Made by a program: the position numbers and the translations under genes
Source of the DNA: Brevundimonas sp. LM2
Lineage (GTDB): Bacteria > Pseudomonadota > Alphaproteobacteria > Caulobacterales > Caulobacteraceae
Length of the DNA stretch: 64,000 nucleotides
Assembly (NCBI RefSeq): GCF_002002865.1
Contig: NZ_CP019508.1
Location: 2,956,501-3,020,500 of the forward strand
Reading direction: 5' to 3'
Notes under the pieces: generated by a model
Told to the model about the DNA's origin: nothing
Seen by the model: only the letters and a program-made list of their open reading frames with translations
Databases searched by the model: none
Shown here: positions 1 through 10,244 of the stretch, one piece after another
Layout: the number at the start of each line of letters is the position of its first letter
Position numbering within the stretch: the first letter of the stretch is position 1

Positions 1-625
1 TGGCCGCCTTCGTGGCCGAGGGCGCGACCTGGGTCCATATCGTCGATCTGGACGGGGCCGAGGCCGGACGCGCGGTCCAGCACGACCTGATCGGCGACCT
101 GGCCTCCAGCCTCGACGTCAAGATCCAGTCGGGCGGCGGCGTGCGCGCGGTCGAGGACGTCGAGCGCCTGCTGGCCAGCGGCGTCGACCGCGTCGTCATC
201 GGCTCCCTGGCCGTCACCAACCCGATCCTGGTCGCCCACTGGCTGGAGCGGTTCAGCCCGGACTGCCTGGTCCTGGCGTTCGACGTGCGCGTCGGCGACG
301 ACGGCGTGCCCACGCCTTCGCTGAAGGGCTGGACCGAGTCGGCGGGGCTGGACCTGTGGACCGCGCTGGACCGCTATCCGGTGGGGACGCTGAAGCATGT
401 CCTGATCACCGACGTCAGCCGCGACGGGGCTCTGACGGGACCGAACCTCGAGCTGCTGGCCGAGGTCCTGCGCCGCCGTCCCGAGCTGAAGGTGCAGGCC
501 TCGGGCGGGGTGTCCTCGTTGGAGGACCTGAAGGCGGCCGCTGCCGTCGGCTGCGACGGCGCCATCGTCGGCCGCGCCATCTACGAAGGTCGCTTCACGG
601 CGCGCGAGGCGATAGAGGCCGTCCA

Positions 626-629
<4 letters not shown>
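1..629 (+). CDS. hisA: HisA, phosphoribosylformimino-AICAR-P isomerase (5' end cut by window)
   Basis: HisA isomerises ProFAR to PRFAR in histidine biosynthesis (cytoplasmic TIM barrel). The reading frame is open from base 3, and the first 30 to 40 residues, with the first catalytic aspartate, lie outside the window. Visible family features are HIVDLDGA near the start, the second-half aspartate in LAFDVRVG, the phosphate-binding GGV loops ([21 protein letters not shown]) and the terminal [10 protein letters not shown]. The stop TGA overlaps the hisF ATG (ATGA at 626-629), so the two are probably translationally coupled. HisA and HisF are homologous barrels, but the order and motifs separate them clearly. 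Confidence 0.96.
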
Positions 630-1393
<764 letters not shown>

Positions 1394-1396
1394 TAG

Positions 1397-1548
1397 CCCT
1401 TCCCCTCGAGGGGGAAGGGTTGGGATGGGGTGGAGGCACCCCGCCTCCGATCTCCCACCGAGACCCCGTCTTGTTCGGTGTGTCGAAGCCTCACCTTCAA
1501 CGCACTGCCTTCACCCCATCCCCGGCCCTTCCCCCTCCAGGGGAAGGG
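1397..1548. repeat. Long imperfect inverted repeat between hisF and hisIE
   Basis: The left arm (1397-1432) and right arm (1512-1548) each carry a small hairpin, CCCTTCCCCTCGAGGGGGAA on the left and a CCCTTCCCCCTCCAGGGGAA version on the right, followed or preceded by GGGATGGGGTG and its complement. The whole can fold into a large cruciform or stem-loop. Similar CCCTTCCCC...GGGGAAGGG ends occur in the repeats at 3700-3863 and 8887-9057, so this looks like a dispersed intergenic element. Its position inside an operon suggests it is transcribed. Confidence 0.75.
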
Positions 1549-1562
1549 AGCAGGACACGCCG

Positions 1563-2186
1563 ATGATCGACCCCACCACTCTCGACTTCGCCAAGGGCGG
1601 CGGCCTGATCCCGGCCGTGGTGCAGGACGCCGACACCCTGCAGGTCCTGACCCTGGCCTATATGGATCGCGCCGCCCTCGACGAGACGATCGAGTCCGGA
1701 GAGGCCACCTTCTTCTCGCGCTCGCGCGGCGGGCGATGGCGCAAGGGCGAGACCAGCGGTAACCGGCTGAAAGTCGTCTCGATCACCCCGGACTGCGACA
1801 ACGATTCCCTGGTCCTGGCCGTTCGGCCCATGGGTCCGGCCTGCCACCTGGGCACCACCAGCTGTTTCGGGGCCGAGGACGCGCCGGGCCTCGGCCGGAT
1901 CGCCCGCCTGGAGCAGACCATCGCCGAACGCGCCGCCGCCGACCCGGCCACCAGCTGGACCGCCCGCCTGCTGGCCGAGGGCCCCAAGCGCGTGGCCCAG
2001 AAGGTCGGCGAGGAAGGGGTGGAGACGGCGCTGGCCGGGGCCGCCGGACCCGACGAAGAAGTGGCCTCCGAAGCCGCCGATCTGGTCTATCACCTGCTGG
2101 TTCTGTTACGGGCGCGTCAAATGTCGTTTCAGGACGTGCTGGACGTGTTGGCCTCGCGCGCGCTACCGGCCACACACGCGGACTGA
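1563..2186 (+). CDS. hisI: HisIE, phosphoribosyl-AMP cyclohydrolase / phosphoribosyl-ATP diphosphatase fusion
   Basis: This bifunctional enzyme carries out steps 2 and 3 of histidine synthesis. Residues 1 to about 115 are His[10 protein letters not shown], the metal-binding DCDND, and the zinc-site cysteines in PDC and CHLGTTSC. Residues from about 120 to 207 are His[21 protein letters not shown] and the helix [16 protein letters not shown] 1563 was chosen because it starts [13 protein letters not shown] just before the HisI core and follows GGGAGCAGGA; the upstream open frame only crosses the repeat element. Many alphaproteobacteria encode HisE and HisI separately, so the fusion is notable. 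No frameshift is visible at the junction. Confidence 0.95.
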   Translation: MIDPTTLDFAKGGGLIPAVVQDADTLQVLTLAYMDRAALDETIESGEATFFSRSRGGRWRKGETSGNRLKVVSITPDCDNDSLVLAVRPMGPACHLGTTSCFGAEDAPGLGRIARLEQTIAERAAADPATSWTARLLAEGPKRVAQKVGEEGVETALAGAAGPDEEVASEAADLVYHLLVLLRARQMSFQDVLDVLASRALPATHAD

Positions 2187-2225
2187 CTTTGGGGGCCCGG
2201 CCCTCGCGGAACTTGAGGAGCGGGC

Positions 2226-3686
2226 ATGACGGCTCTGGTGCTGTTCGGTGGCGGCGGCGATCTGGCCATGCGCATGCTGCTGCCCTCGCTCTATTTCCTC
2301 GAGCATGATGGCCTGCTGCCCGACGGCCTGAAGATCATCGGCGCGGCCCGCTCCGAGGAAGCCGCCCCCGAATATATCGCCAAGGTCCGCGCCGCGGTCG
2401 AGGGCAAGGCCAGGGCCGATGACGCCTGGTCCGACGAAGCCTGGGCCCGGCTGGAGGCGCGGCTGGACTACCTCGCCGTCGACGCCACCTCGGCCGAAAG
2501 CCTGAAGCCGCTGAAGGACAAGGTCGGCACCGGCCCCTGCACCAGCTTCCTGGCCGTCTCGCCCTCCCTGTACGCGAGGATCGTCACCGCCATGCGCGCC
2601 GCCGGCCTGGCCGAGCCGGAGGACCGCGTCGTGCTGGAAAAGCCGGTCGGTCGCGATCTGGAGAGCTTCCGCGCCATCGACGACGCCGTGGCCGACGCCT
2701 TCTCGGAACAGCAGGTGTTCCGCATCGACCACTATCTGGGCAAGGAGACGGTCCAGAACCTGATCGCCCTGCGCTTCGGCAACGTGATCTTCGAACCGCT
2801 GTGGAACAACCTGTCGATCGACCACGTCCAGATCACGGTGGGCGAGACCGTCGGGGTCGGCGACCGCTGGCCCTACTATGACGAATACGGCGCCCTGCGC
2901 GACATGCTGCAGAACCACATGCTGCAGCTGCTGTGCCTGGTCGCCATGGAGCCGCCCAGCGACCTCGACCCGGACTCGGTGCGCAACGAGAAGGTCAAGG
3001 TGATCCGCTCGCTGCGCCCGATCACCGCCGAGGACGCCGAGCGGACCACGGTGCGGGGCCAGTACGTGTCCGGCACCGTCGACGGCAAACGCGTCCCCGG
3101 CTATGACGAGGAACGCGGGGCGGACTCCGACACCGAGACCTTCGTCGCCCTGCGGGTCGACATCGACAACTGGCGCTGGGCCGGCGTGCCCTTCTTCCTG
3201 CGCACCGGCAAGCGCCTGCCCGAGAAGCGCACCGAGATCGTCATCCAGTTCAAGCCCGTGCCCCACTCCATCTTCGGCCAGGACGCGCGCGACGAGGACT
3301 CGGCCAACCGCATGATCATCGAGCTGCAGCCCGAGGAAGACATCAGCCTCACGGTCATGAACAAGCGGCCCGGCCTGGACCAGCGCATGCAGCTGCAGCC
3401 CATCAAGATGAGCCTGTCGTGGGGCGTCGGCGGCAAGGGCGACGCCCCGCCGCGCCGCCGCATCGCCTATGAGCGGCTGCTGCTCGACGCGCTGAACGGC
3501 GACTCCACCCTGTTCGTCCGCCGCGACGAGGCCGAGCGCGCCTGGGAATGGGTCGACGGCGTGTCCCAGGCCTGGGTCGACGGCCACGTCAAACCCCAGC
3601 CCTATCGCGCCGGCGCCTGGGGCCCCGACGCGGCCGACATGCTGATGGTCCGCACGGGCCGGGACTGGAACACGCAGGATGATTGA
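2226..3686 (+). CDS. zwf: Glucose-6-phosphate 1-dehydrogenase
   Basis: Oxidises glucose 6-phosphate to 6-phosphogluconolactone with NAD(P)+, feeding the Entner-Doudoroff and pentose phosphate routes. The 486-residue length is typical. The N terminus has the dinucleotide-binding loop FGGGGDLA (residues 7-14), then EKPVG near 138 and the active-site signature RIDHYLGKE near 166-174. The ATG at 2226 follows TTGAGGAGCGGGC, a strong ribosome-binding site. It heads the zwf-pgl-edd-glk series, all on the plus strand; a 164-base repeat element lies between it and pgl. Confidence 0.98.
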   Translation: MTALVLFGGGGDLAMRMLLPSLYFLEHDGLLPDGLKIIGAARSEEAAPEYIAKVRAAVEGKARADDAWSDEAWARLEARLDYLAVDATSAESLKPLKDKVGTGPCTSFLAVSPSLYARIVTAMRAAGLAEPEDRVVLEKPVGRDLESFRAIDDAVADAFSEQQVFRIDHYLGKETVQNLIALRFGNVIFEPLWNNLSIDHVQITVGETVGVGDRWPYYDEYGALRDMLQNHMLQLLCLVAMEPPSDLDPDSVRNEKVKVIRSLRPITAEDAERTTVRGQYVSGTVDGKRVPGYDEERGADSDTETFVALRVDIDNWRWAGVPFFLRTGKRLPEKRTEIVIQFKPVPHSIFGQDARDEDSANRMIIELQPEEDISLTVMNKRPGLDQRMQLQPIKMSLSWGVGGKGDAPPRRRIAYERLLLDALNGDSTLFVRRDEAERAWEWVDGVSQAWVDGHVKPQPYRAGAWGPDAADMLMVRTGRDWNTQDD

Positions 3687-3699
3687 GCTTTCGCAGAAG

Positions 3700-3863
3700 C
3701 CCTTCCCCCGCCCTTCGCGGGGGAAAGCGGCCCGTCGATCGCGGAGCGATCGAGGGCCGATGGGGGCCGTCTTGCTTGCTTCCGCCCCAGATCAAATTCC
3801 CCCATCGGTCCTGTTCTCGCTTCGCTCGAAGACGGACCGCGTTCCCCCGCAAGCGGGGGAAGG
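3700..3863. repeat. Dispersed intergenic repeat, copy 1 (between zwf and pgl)
   Basis: This copy starts CCCTTCCCCCGC and ends GCGGGGGAAGG, forming an imperfect inverted repeat. Inside are GCGGCCCGTCGATCGCG, GGGCCGATGGGGG, GTCTTGCTTGC, TTCCCCCATCGGTCCTG and TCGCTTCGCTCGA. The same modules occur in the same order at 8887-9057. It lies inside the presumed zwf-pgl transcript, so it could fold in mRNA and affect stability or differential expression. Confidence 0.85.
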
Positions 3864-3872
3864 ACGATACGC

Positions 3873-4580
3873 ATGACCGAACTCGAAACCTTCCCCACCC
3901 TGGACACCTGGGCCGCGACGATCGCCGGTCGCCTCGAGGAAACCCTCGGCGCCGCGGTCATCGACAACGGCCGGGCCCTGTTCGCCGGCCCCGGCGGTTC
4001 GACCCCCGCGCCCGTCTATGAACGCCTGGCCCGGGCCGACGTCGGCTGGGACCGGATCGCCGTCACCCTGGTCGACGAGCGCTATGTCCCCGAGACCGAT
4101 CCCGAGTCCAACGCCCGGCTGATCCGCAACACCCTGCTGCAAGGCCCGGCGGCGGCGGCGCGGTTCATCCCCCTGTATCATGCCGAGGTTACGGTAGACC
4201 GGGCGGCGGCCGTGGCGGCCCGCGCCCTGGCCGAGGCCGGCGGCCGCTTCGACGCCGTGCTGCTGGGGATGGGGGAGGATGGCCATATCTGCTCGATGTT
4301 CCCGGCCAGTCCGACGCTGAAGACCCTGCTGACCCCCACCCTGAAACCCAATGTCCTCGGCGTGCCGCACGGCCGCGACGGGGCGGCCCCGACCCTGGAG
4401 CGGATCTCCATCACCCTGCCCTATCTGATGTCGGCCGGGCGGGTGATCCTGGGCCTGAAGGGCGCGGCCAAGCGGGCGGTGTTCGAGCGCGAGGCCGCCG
4501 GCGACCCGGCCGTGCAGCCGATCGCGGCGATGATCGCGGCCAAGGTTCCCCTGGAAGTCGTCTGGACGGAGGCCGCGTGA
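3873..4580 (+). CDS. pgl: 6-phosphogluconolactonase
   Basis: Hydrolyses 6-phosphoglucono-lactone to 6-phosphogluconate, the step between Zwf and Edd. The protein has 235 residues, the usual size. It has the sugar-phosphate-isomerase-like core with [33 protein letters not shown] (the conserved DERxVP...SN motif), [15 protein letters not shown] (GMGxDGHxASxFP family motif) and a C-terminal [16 protein letters not shown]. The ATG at 3873 follows GAAGGACGATACGC. The stop overlaps the edd start, implying coupled translation. Confidence 0.97.
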   Translation: MTELETFPTLDTWAATIAGRLEETLGAAVIDNGRALFAGPGGSTPAPVYERLARADVGWDRIAVTLVDERYVPETDPESNARLIRNTLLQGPAAAARFIPLYHAEVTVDRAAAVAARALAEAGGRFDAVLLGMGEDGHICSMFPASPTLKTLLTPTLKPNVLGVPHGRDGAAPTLERISITLPYLMSAGRVILGLKGAAKRAVFEREAAGDPAVQPIAAMIAAKVPLEVVWTEAA

Positions 4581-6469
4581 TGGCCCTGCACACCCCCCCG
4601 CTGCACCCGGTCGTGGCCGAGGTCACCGCCCGCATCGTCGAACGGTCGAAGGCGACCCGCGCCGACTACCTGCGCCGCATGGACGCCGCGCGCGACAGCG
4701 GCATCGGCCGGGCCAAGCTCAGCTGCGCCAACTGGGCCCACGCCTTCGCCGGCCAGACCGTGGCCGACAAACTGACCGCCATGACGGGCAAGACCCCCAA
4801 CGTCGGCATCGTCACCGCCTACAACGACATGCTGTCGGCGCATCAGCCGTTCGAACGCTTCCCCGCGGTGATCCGCGAGGCGGTGCGCCAGGTGGGGGCC
4901 ACGGCCCAGGTCGCCGGCGGCACCCCCGCCATGTGCGACGGCGTCACCCAGGGCCGCCCGGGCATGGAGCTGAGCCTGTTCAGCCGCGACGTCATCGCCA
5001 TGTCGGTCGGCGTCGCCCTGACCCACGACGCCTTCGACGCCGCCATGATGCTGGGCGTCTGCGACAAGATCGTGCCCGGCCTGTTCATGGGGGCCCTGGC
5101 CTTCGGCCACCTGCCCGTCGTCTTCGCCCCCGCCGGCCCCATGCCCAGCGGCATCCCCAATGCCGAGAAGGCCCGCGTCCGCGCCGAGTACGCGCAAGGC
5201 AAGGTCGACCGCGCCGACCTGCTGGCCAGCGAGATCGGCAGCTACCACTCGCCCGGCACCTGCACCTTCTACGGCACCGCCAACTCCAACCAGATGATGA
5301 TGGAGTTGGGCGGACTGCACATGCCCTCCACCGCCTTCGTCCATCCGGAGACCGGCCTGCGCGACGCCCTGACGGCGGCGGCGGCGCAACGGGCGGTCGA
5401 ACTGGCCCAGTCGGGCGAATGCCGCATGGCCGACGTCATCGACGAAAAATCCATCGTCAACATGATCGTGGCCCTGCTGGCCACCGGCGGATCGACCAAC
5501 CACGCCATCCACCTCGTGGCCATGGCCCGGGCGGCGGGGGTGCTGATCGACTGGACCGATCTGGACCAGCTGTCGTCGGTGACGCCGCTGCTGGCCCGGG
5601 TCTATCCCAACGGCTCGGCCGATGTGAACGCCTTCCAGGCCGCCGGCGGCGTGGCCTTCGTCGCTCGCGAGCTGGCGCAGGCCGGCCATATCCATTCGGA
5701 CGTGACGACGATCATGGGCCGGGGCATCCACCATTATTTCCAGGAACCGGCGATGATCGACGGCACCCTGGTGTGGAAGGACGGCGTCAGCGAAAGCCTC
5801 GACCGCGACATCCTGCGCCCCGCCGCCGACCCGTTCGACACCGAGGGCGGCCTGCGCCTAGTCCAGGGCAATCTCGGCCGCGCGGTCATCAAGATCTCGG
5901 CCGTGAAGCCGCAGCACCGGATCGTCGAGGGCCCCGCCCGGGTGTTCGATGCCCAGGAAGAGGTGCTGGCCGCCTTCCAGCGCGGCGAGCTGGACACCGG
6001 CGGCGTCATCGTCCTGCGGTTCCAGGGCCCCAAGGCCAACGGCATGCCCGAACTTCATTCCCTGTCGCCCCTGATGGGCATCCTGCAGGACCGGGGCGTC
6101 CCCATCGCCCTGGTCACCGACGGCCGCATGTCGGGGGCCTCGGGCAAGACCCCCGCCGCCATCCATGTCACGCCCGAGGCGCTGGAAGGCGGGCCTCTGG
6201 CCTTCGTCCACGACGGCGACATCGTCCGCCTGGACGCCGAGGCCGGGGTCCTGACCGTCGCCGCCGACCTGTCGACACGCGACCGGGCCCGCCCCGCCGC
6301 CGTCCAGAGCTGGGGCTATGGCCGCGAGCTGTTCGGGGCCTTCCGCGCCGTCGTCTCCTCGGCCGAACAGGGGGCCTCGGTCTGTTTCGTGGCCGAGCCG
6401 ACGCACCAGCAACCAGAGATCCGCGACGTCGCGGACGCCAATGTCCAGGACCGGGAAATCGACGCATGA
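4580..6469 (+). CDS. edd: 6-phosphogluconate dehydratase
   Basis: Edd dehydrates 6-phosphogluconate to KDPG, the committed step of the Entner-Doudoroff pathway; it is an iron-sulfur enzyme of the IlvD/Edd family. The 629 residues match family size. ILVD_EDD signatures are seen at [15 protein letters not shown] (near 113-127) and [17 protein letters not shown] (near 513-529); cysteines in MLGVCDKIV and [13 protein letters not shown] fit the cluster-ligand region. I chose ATG 4580, sharing one base with the pgl stop (TGATG); GTG 4577 would add one residue. The KDPG aldolase gene eda is not in this window. Confidence 0.98.
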   Translation: MALHTPPLHPVVAEVTARIVERSKATRADYLRRMDAARDSGIGRAKLSCANWAHAFAGQTVADKLTAMTGKTPNVGIVTAYNDMLSAHQPFERFPAVIREAVRQVGATAQVAGGTPAMCDGVTQGRPGMELSLFSRDVIAMSVGVALTHDAFDAAMMLGVCDKIVPGLFMGALAFGHLPVVFAPAGPMPSGIPNAEKARVRAEYAQGKVDRADLLASEIGSYHSPGTCTFYGTANSNQMMMELGGLHMPSTAFVHPETGLRDALTAAAAQRAVELAQSGECRMADVIDEKSIVNMIVALLATGGSTNHAIHLVAMARAAGVLIDWTDLDQLSSVTPLLARVYPNGSADVNAFQAAGGVAFVARELAQAGHIHSDVTTIMGRGIHHYFQEPAMIDGTLVWKDGVSESLDRDILRPAADPFDTEGGLRLVQGNLGRAVIKISAVKPQHRIVEGPARVFDAQEEVLAAFQRGELDTGGVIVLRFQGPKANGMPELHSLSPLMGILQDRGVPIALVTDGRMSGASGKTPAAIHVTPEALEGGPLAFVHDGDIVRLDAEAGVLTVAADLSTRDRARPAAVQSWGYGRELFGAFRAVVSSAEQGASVCFVAEPTHQQPEIRDVADANVQDREIDA

Positions 6470-6485
6470 GCCGCTTCAACGGACC

Positions 6486-6540
6486 GCGGACCTCAAGGTC
6501 CGCTGACGGCTTTCACCACAGGGCGGACCTAGAGGTCCGC
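6486..6540. repeat. Two small GCGGACC-N4-GGTCCGC palindromes in the edd-glk gap
   Basis: Two 18-base palindromes, GCGGACCTCAAGGTCCGC (6486-6503) and GCGGACCTAGAGGTCCGC (6523-6540), sit 19 bases apart between edd and glk. Each gives a 7-bp stem with a 4-base loop. A related sequence, GCGGACGTCCACGTCCGT, lies near 7965 after the lipoprotein terminator. They look like a short dispersed palindromic family; paired hairpins in an operon gap could be mRNA-processing or stabilising sites. Confidence 0.7.
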
Positions 6541-6557
6541 GCTCCGAGGGACGACGC

Positions 6558-7529
6558 ATGAGCAACGGCAAGACCCTCCTCGTCGGCGACGTCGGCGGCA
6601 CCAATGCCCGCTTCGCCATCGCCCATATGGTCGACGGCAAGCCGGTGCTGGAGCATCATGAAAGCTTCCCGGCCGACCAGTATCCGACCTTCCTGGGCGG
6701 GGTGAAGGCCTTCATCGACGGCTGCGAGGTCAAGCCGACCGGCGGCGTCATCGCCGTGGCCGGTCCGGTCGAGGACGGCACCATCGACCTGACCAACTCG
6801 CCCTGGCGGGTGTCGGAGGCCGAACTCCAGACCCTGGGCCTGAACCCGGTCAAGCTGATCAACGATTTCGAGGCCCTGGCCTGGGGCGCCCCCGTCATCC
6901 CGGCCGAGAACCTGGAACGGCTGGGCGGGCCTGAGGCGGGCGATCCGCACGCGACCATCGCCGTCCTGGGGCCCGGCACCGGCTTCGGCGTCTCGGCCCT
7001 GGTCCGCGACGCCCACGGCCAGGAGATGGCCATGCCGTCCGAGGGCGGCCACGCCTGTTTCCCGCCCGGCGACACGGTCGAGGACCAGATCCTGCGCATC
7101 CTGCGCGAACGCTACGACCGCGTGTCCATCGAGCGGCTGATCTGCGGACCGGGCCTGCTGAACATGCACCGCGCCCTGGCGCGGATCGACGGGCGCCAGA
7201 CCCATATCGAGGATCCGGCCGAGATCACCACCACCGCCCTGGCCGACCCGGACAGCCCGTGCGGGGCCACCCTGGCCCGGTTCTGCGCCATCCTGGGGGC
7301 GGTCGCGGGCGACATCGCCCTGACCACCGGGGCGCGCGGCGGGGTCTATATCGCCGGCGGCATCGCCCCGCGCATCCTGCCTTTCCTAAAGGCCAGCCCC
7401 TTCCGCCAGCGCTTCGAGCGCAAGGGCCGGTTCAAGGACTATATGACGGACATCCCGACCTGGGTGATCACCCACAAGCACGCCGCGTTGCTCGGCGCCG
7501 CGCGGGTAGCCTTCGCCGAGGCCGGGTAA
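6558..7529 (+). CDS. glk: Glucokinase
   Basis: Phosphorylates glucose with ATP to supply Zwf. The protein has 323 residues and the bacterial Glk-family layout, not ROK: N-terminal phosphate loop VGDVGGTNARFAIA (residues 8-21), LINDFEALAWG (catalytic Asp region), LGPGTGFGVS, SEGGHACFPP and C-terminal GGVYIAGGIAPRI. The ATG at 6558 follows CGAGGGACGACGC. It closes the Entner-Doudoroff cluster after edd with an 88-base gap holding two palindromes. A T-run (about 7541-7547) lies just downstream, but I see no strong stem there. Confidence 0.97.
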   Translation: MSNGKTLLVGDVGGTNARFAIAHMVDGKPVLEHHESFPADQYPTFLGGVKAFIDGCEVKPTGGVIAVAGPVEDGTIDLTNSPWRVSEAELQTLGLNPVKLINDFEALAWGAPVIPAENLERLGGPEAGDPHATIAVLGPGTGFGVSALVRDAHGQEMAMPSEGGHACFPPGDTVEDQILRILRERYDRVSIERLICGPGLLNMHRALARIDGRQTHIEDPAEITTTALADPDSPCGATLARFCAILGAVAGDIALTTGARGGVYIAGGIAPRILPFLKASPFRQRFERKGRFKDYMTDIPTWVITHKHAALLGAARVAFAEAG

Positions 7530-7612
7530 CGGGATCGCGTTTTTTTATCACGTCGGCGTGAACCCGATTGGAAGCGTGGCGTTTGCCTGTCTCCACAATG
7601 GAGGAAGACCCC

Positions 7613-7900
7613 ATGCGTAAACTGATGATTGCCTCGATCGCCGTCGCCGCCTTCGCCGGCCTGGCCGCTTGCCAGTCGCCCGCCGACGACGTCGCCGAAA
7701 AACAAGCCGACGCCCTGGAAGAACAGGCCGGCAACACCGACAACGAAGCCGCGGAAACCGCGCTGAACAAGCAGGCTGACGCCATCGAGCAGCAAGCCGG
7801 CAACGCCGACGGTGGCCTGACCACCGAGAACACGCCTTCGACAACCCCCCCTGCCGGCGCTATGGCCCCGGCCGAGGGTGCCATGGCTCCCGCTCAGTAA
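7613..7900 (+). CDS. Small lipoprotein with an internal duplication, function unknown
   Basis: A 95-residue protein with a lipoprotein signal peptide MRKLMIASIAVAAFAGLAAC, with lipobox LAAC placing the acylated cysteine at residue 20. The mature part is very acidic and Gln/Ala-rich, with two imperfect repeats, EKQADALEEQAGN and NKQADAIEQQAGN, followed by a Pro/Ala tail. ATG 7613 was chosen because it follows GGAGGAAGACCCC and begins the signal peptide; the open frame reaches back to 7568 without a credible start. The repeats suggest a helical or coiled-coil periplasmic segment. I do not recognise a function. A strong terminator follows. Confidence 0.8.
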   Translation: MRKLMIASIAVAAFAGLAACQSPADDVAEKQADALEEQAGNTDNEAAETALNKQADAIEQQAGNADGGLTTENTPSTTPPAGAMAPAEGAMAPAQ

Positions 7901-7926
7901 GCCTCGCGCTTTTTGAGACGACCGAA

Positions 7927-7959
7927 CCCCCGTCGCGCAAGCGGCGGGGGTTTTCGTTT
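7927..7959 (+). terminator. Rho-independent terminator after the small lipoprotein
   Basis: A 10-bp stem (CCCCCGTCGC paired with GCGGCGGGGG, one G-T wobble) closes a GCAA tetraloop and is followed by TTTTCGTTT. It lies 27 bases past the lipoprotein stop and points the same way. Confidence 0.9.
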
Positions 7960-8021
7960 GGAGCGCGGACGTCCACGTCCGTCCCTGCGCCGCCAGGCGC
8001 CCCGGCCCCGCAGGCCGGTGT

Positions 8022-8825
8022 CTATTTCCTCGGCGGCAGGGGGATGAAGGCGCTGGTCCGGCGGATATAGTCCGCATACTGCGGCTTGGTCTTCGCCGTG
8101 GATTTTTCGGTGATGCCGATCCCCGACCATTTCGTCAGGGTGAAGGTCAGGAACACCGGGCCCACGATCGAGGCGATGCCGATCCAGCCCGTCTCGGCCG
8201 CGATCAGCCACAGCCCCCACCAGACGCAGGCGTCGCCGAAATAGTTCGGATGCCGCGTATAGCGCCACAGGCCGGTGTCGAGGACCTTCCCCTTGTTGGC
8301 CGGATCCTTGCGGAAGGCCGCCAGCTGGGCGTCGCCGATGCTCTCGAAGCCGATGCCGACCACCACGACGATCGCCCCGATCCAGCCGATCGCCCCCATC
8401 GGCGGCACCGGCGACACCTGGCCCAGTTGCACCGGCAGGCAGGTCAGCCAGGCCAGCACCCCCTGAGGCAGGAAGACGAACAGCAGCGCCGTCTTGCCGA
8501 AGCTCCAGCCGTGCTCGCGCTCCTGGGTCTCGACGATCTCCGTATAGCGGCCGTCGGCCCCATGCCCGCGCCACCGATGCAGCAGATGCCAGCCCAGCCG
8601 GACCGCCCAGACCCCGCACAGCCACAGCAGCAGCCCCTGGCGCACCGGATCGCCGTCAGTCCGGGGGAAGGTGACCAGGGCCAGGAACAGCATCCCGAGC
8701 GGCCAGACCCCGTCGATGAAGCTGACGTCCTTCAGCCGCAGGGCCAGGGTCCACAGCCCCAGCATCACGGCCACGATCAGCACCAGGTTCAGGCCCAGCA
8801 GGCGGGCAATCTCGATCAGCGTCAT
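8022..8825 (-). CDS. DUF1295 membrane protein (steroid 5-alpha-reductase/ICMT-like)
   Basis: A 267-residue integral membrane protein with about six to seven hydrophobic segments starting at the N terminus. The C-terminal signature [17 protein letters not shown] and the following WWGLWL are typical of DUF1295 and of the 3-oxo-5-alpha-steroid reductase / isoprenylcysteine methyltransferase superfamily, where this region binds cofactor. The C terminus ends with [18 protein letters not shown], as in many relatives. Substrate is unknown. It is a single gene on the minus strand, convergent with the lipoprotein; a repeat element and the metallochaperone gene lie upstream. Confidence 0.88.
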   Translation of the reverse strand: MTLIEIARLLGLNLVLIVAVMLGLWTLALRLKDVSFIDGVWPLGMLFLALVTFPRTDGDPVRQGLLLWLCGVWAVRLGWHLLHRWRGHGADGRYTEIVETQEREHGWSFGKTALLFVFLPQGVLAWLTCLPVQLGQVSPVPPMGAIGWIGAIVVVVGIGFESIGDAQLAAFRKDPANKGKVLDTGLWRYTRHPNYFGDACVWWGLWLIAAETGWIGIASIVGPVFLTFTLTKWSGIGITEKSTAKTKPQYADYIRRTSAFIPLPPRK

Positions 8826-8886
8826 ATGACCCTAACGAGCCTATCGTCCGTTCGGACGCAAGCCCGGTCGTGGCGTGCCCGCTCCG

Positions 8887-9057
8887 CCCTTCCCCCGCTT
8901 GCGGGGGAAAGCGGCCCGTCGATCGCGCAGCGATCCAGGGCCGATGGGGGAAGTCTTGTCTTGCTTACTTACCCTCGACAGAAAAGTTCCCCCATCCGTC
9001 CTGGTCTCGCTCCGCTCGACGACGGACGGCTTTCCCCCATGAAGAATGGGGGAAGGG
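8887..9057. repeat. Dispersed intergenic repeat, copy 2 (before the metallochaperone gene)
   Basis: It starts CCCTTCCCCCGCTTGCGGGG and ends CCCCATGAAGAATGGGGGAA plus GGG. It matches the copy at 3700-3863 module by module: GCGGCCCGTCGATCGCG, CAGGGCCGATGGGGG, GTCTTGTCTTGC, TTCCCCCATCCGTCCTG, TCGCTCCGCTCGA. The element fills most of the divergent region between the DUF1295 gene and the COG0523 gene, so it may carry or overlap their promoters. I see no coding capacity for a transposase. Confidence 0.87.
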
Positions 9058-9107
9058 CTGAGCCCGAACCCCTTCCCCTTCGCAGCCAGAGCCGCCATCT
9101 AGCGCCC

Positions 9108-10244
9108 ATGACCGATACGAAAATCCCCGTCACCGTCCTCACCGGCTATCTCGGCGCCGGCAAGACCACCCTGTTGAACCGGATCCTGACCGAGGACCAC
9201 GGCAAGCGCTACGCCGTCATCGTCAACGAGTTCGGCGAGATCGGCATCGACAACGACCTGGTGGTCGGGGCTGATGAGGACGTGTTCGAGATGAACAACG
9301 GCTGCGTCTGCTGCACCGTGCGCGGCGACCTGATCCGCGTCGTCGCCGGTCTGATGAAGCGCCAGAAACCCGGTCAGCCCGCCTTCGACGCCATCATCGT
9401 CGAGACCACGGGCCTGGCCGACCCCGGCCCCGTGGCCCAGACCTTCTTCGTCGACGACGACGTCAAGGCCAAGACGACGCTGGACAGCGTCACCGCCCTG
9501 GTCGACGCCCACCATGTGATGGCCCGGCTGGACGACTCCAGGGAGGCCCGCGAACAGGTCGCCTTCGCCGACCGCATCATCCTGAACAAGGTCGACCTGG
9601 CCACGCCGGAGGAGCTGTTCGCGGTCGAGGCCCGGCTGCGCGCCCTCAACCCCCTGGCCCCCATCCTGCGCGCCGAGCGGGCCAATGTCCCGCTCGACCA
9701 GGTGCTGGGCCTGCACGGCTTCGACCTGGAGCGCATCCTCGATCTGCATCCGCAGTTCGTCGCCCGACCCGCCCACGGCGAGGCCGGCCACGTCCACGAC
9801 GAACACTGCGGCCACGATCACTCCGCGCACGATCATGACCACGATCATGCCGATCACGGGCACGACCATGCGCACACCCCGAACGGGTCGGACGGGTCGG
9901 ACGGTGTTTCGACGCCCGCCGACGGTCCGCGCGGGCATAGCCATGCCGACGACATCAAGGGCATCTCCCTGTCGCTGGACCGGCCGATGAACGGTGTGAA
10001 ATTCACCCAGTGGCTGGACCAGCTGCTGGGGCAGCAGGGCCAGAACATCCTGCGCGCCAAGGGCATCATCGACGTGCAGGGCGAGGACCGCCGCCTGGTC
10101 TTCCAGGCCGTGCACATGATCCTGGAGGGTGACCTGCAGCGCGAATGGGGCCCCACCGAACGCCGCTGGAGCCGCGCCGTCTTCATCGGCCGCGACCTCG
10201 ACGAGGCGGCGCTGAAGGCCGGTTTCGAAGCCTGCGCGGCGTGA
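9108..10244 (+). CDS. COG0523 (CobW/YeiR-type) GTPase, putative zinc metallochaperone
   Basis: A 378-residue G3E-family P-loop GTPase. Seen: Walker [13 protein letters not shown] (13-24), metal-binding [11 protein letters not shown] (cysteines 66, 68, 69), [12 protein letters not shown], guanine-specificity LNKVDL, and a histidine-rich linker (about residues 225-265, many HxH and DHDH repeats). The C-terminal CobW_C domain starts near [14 protein letters not shown]. The family delivers or allocates metals, often zinc; the His-rich stretch supports metal binding, but the metal is inferred. ATG 9108 starts right at the GTPase domain. The stop overlaps the next gene's GTG (GTGA). Confidence 0.93.
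   Translation: MTDTKIPVTVLTGYLGAGKTTLLNRILTEDHGKRYAVIVNEFGEIGIDNDLVVGADEDVFEMNNGCVCCTVRGDLIRVVAGLMKRQKPGQPAFDAIIVETTGLADPGPVAQTFFVDDDVKAKTTLDSVTALVDAHHVMARLDDSREAREQVAFADRIILNKVDLATPEELFAVEARLRALNPLAPILRAERANVPLDQVLGLHGFDLERILDLHPQFVARPAHGEAGHVHDEHCGHDHSAHDHDHDHADHGHDHAHTPNGSDGSDGVSTPADGPRGHSHADDIKGISLSLDRPMNGVKFTQWLDQLLGQQGQNILRAKGIIDVQGEDRRLVFQAVHMILEGDLQREWGPTERRWSRAVFIGRDLDEAALKAGFEACAA

Noticed and set aside
4933..6561. A 542-codon frame overlapping edd in another phase
   Set aside because: Arg/Pro/Gly-rich product typical of a shifted frame of a GC-rich gene; edd is clear.
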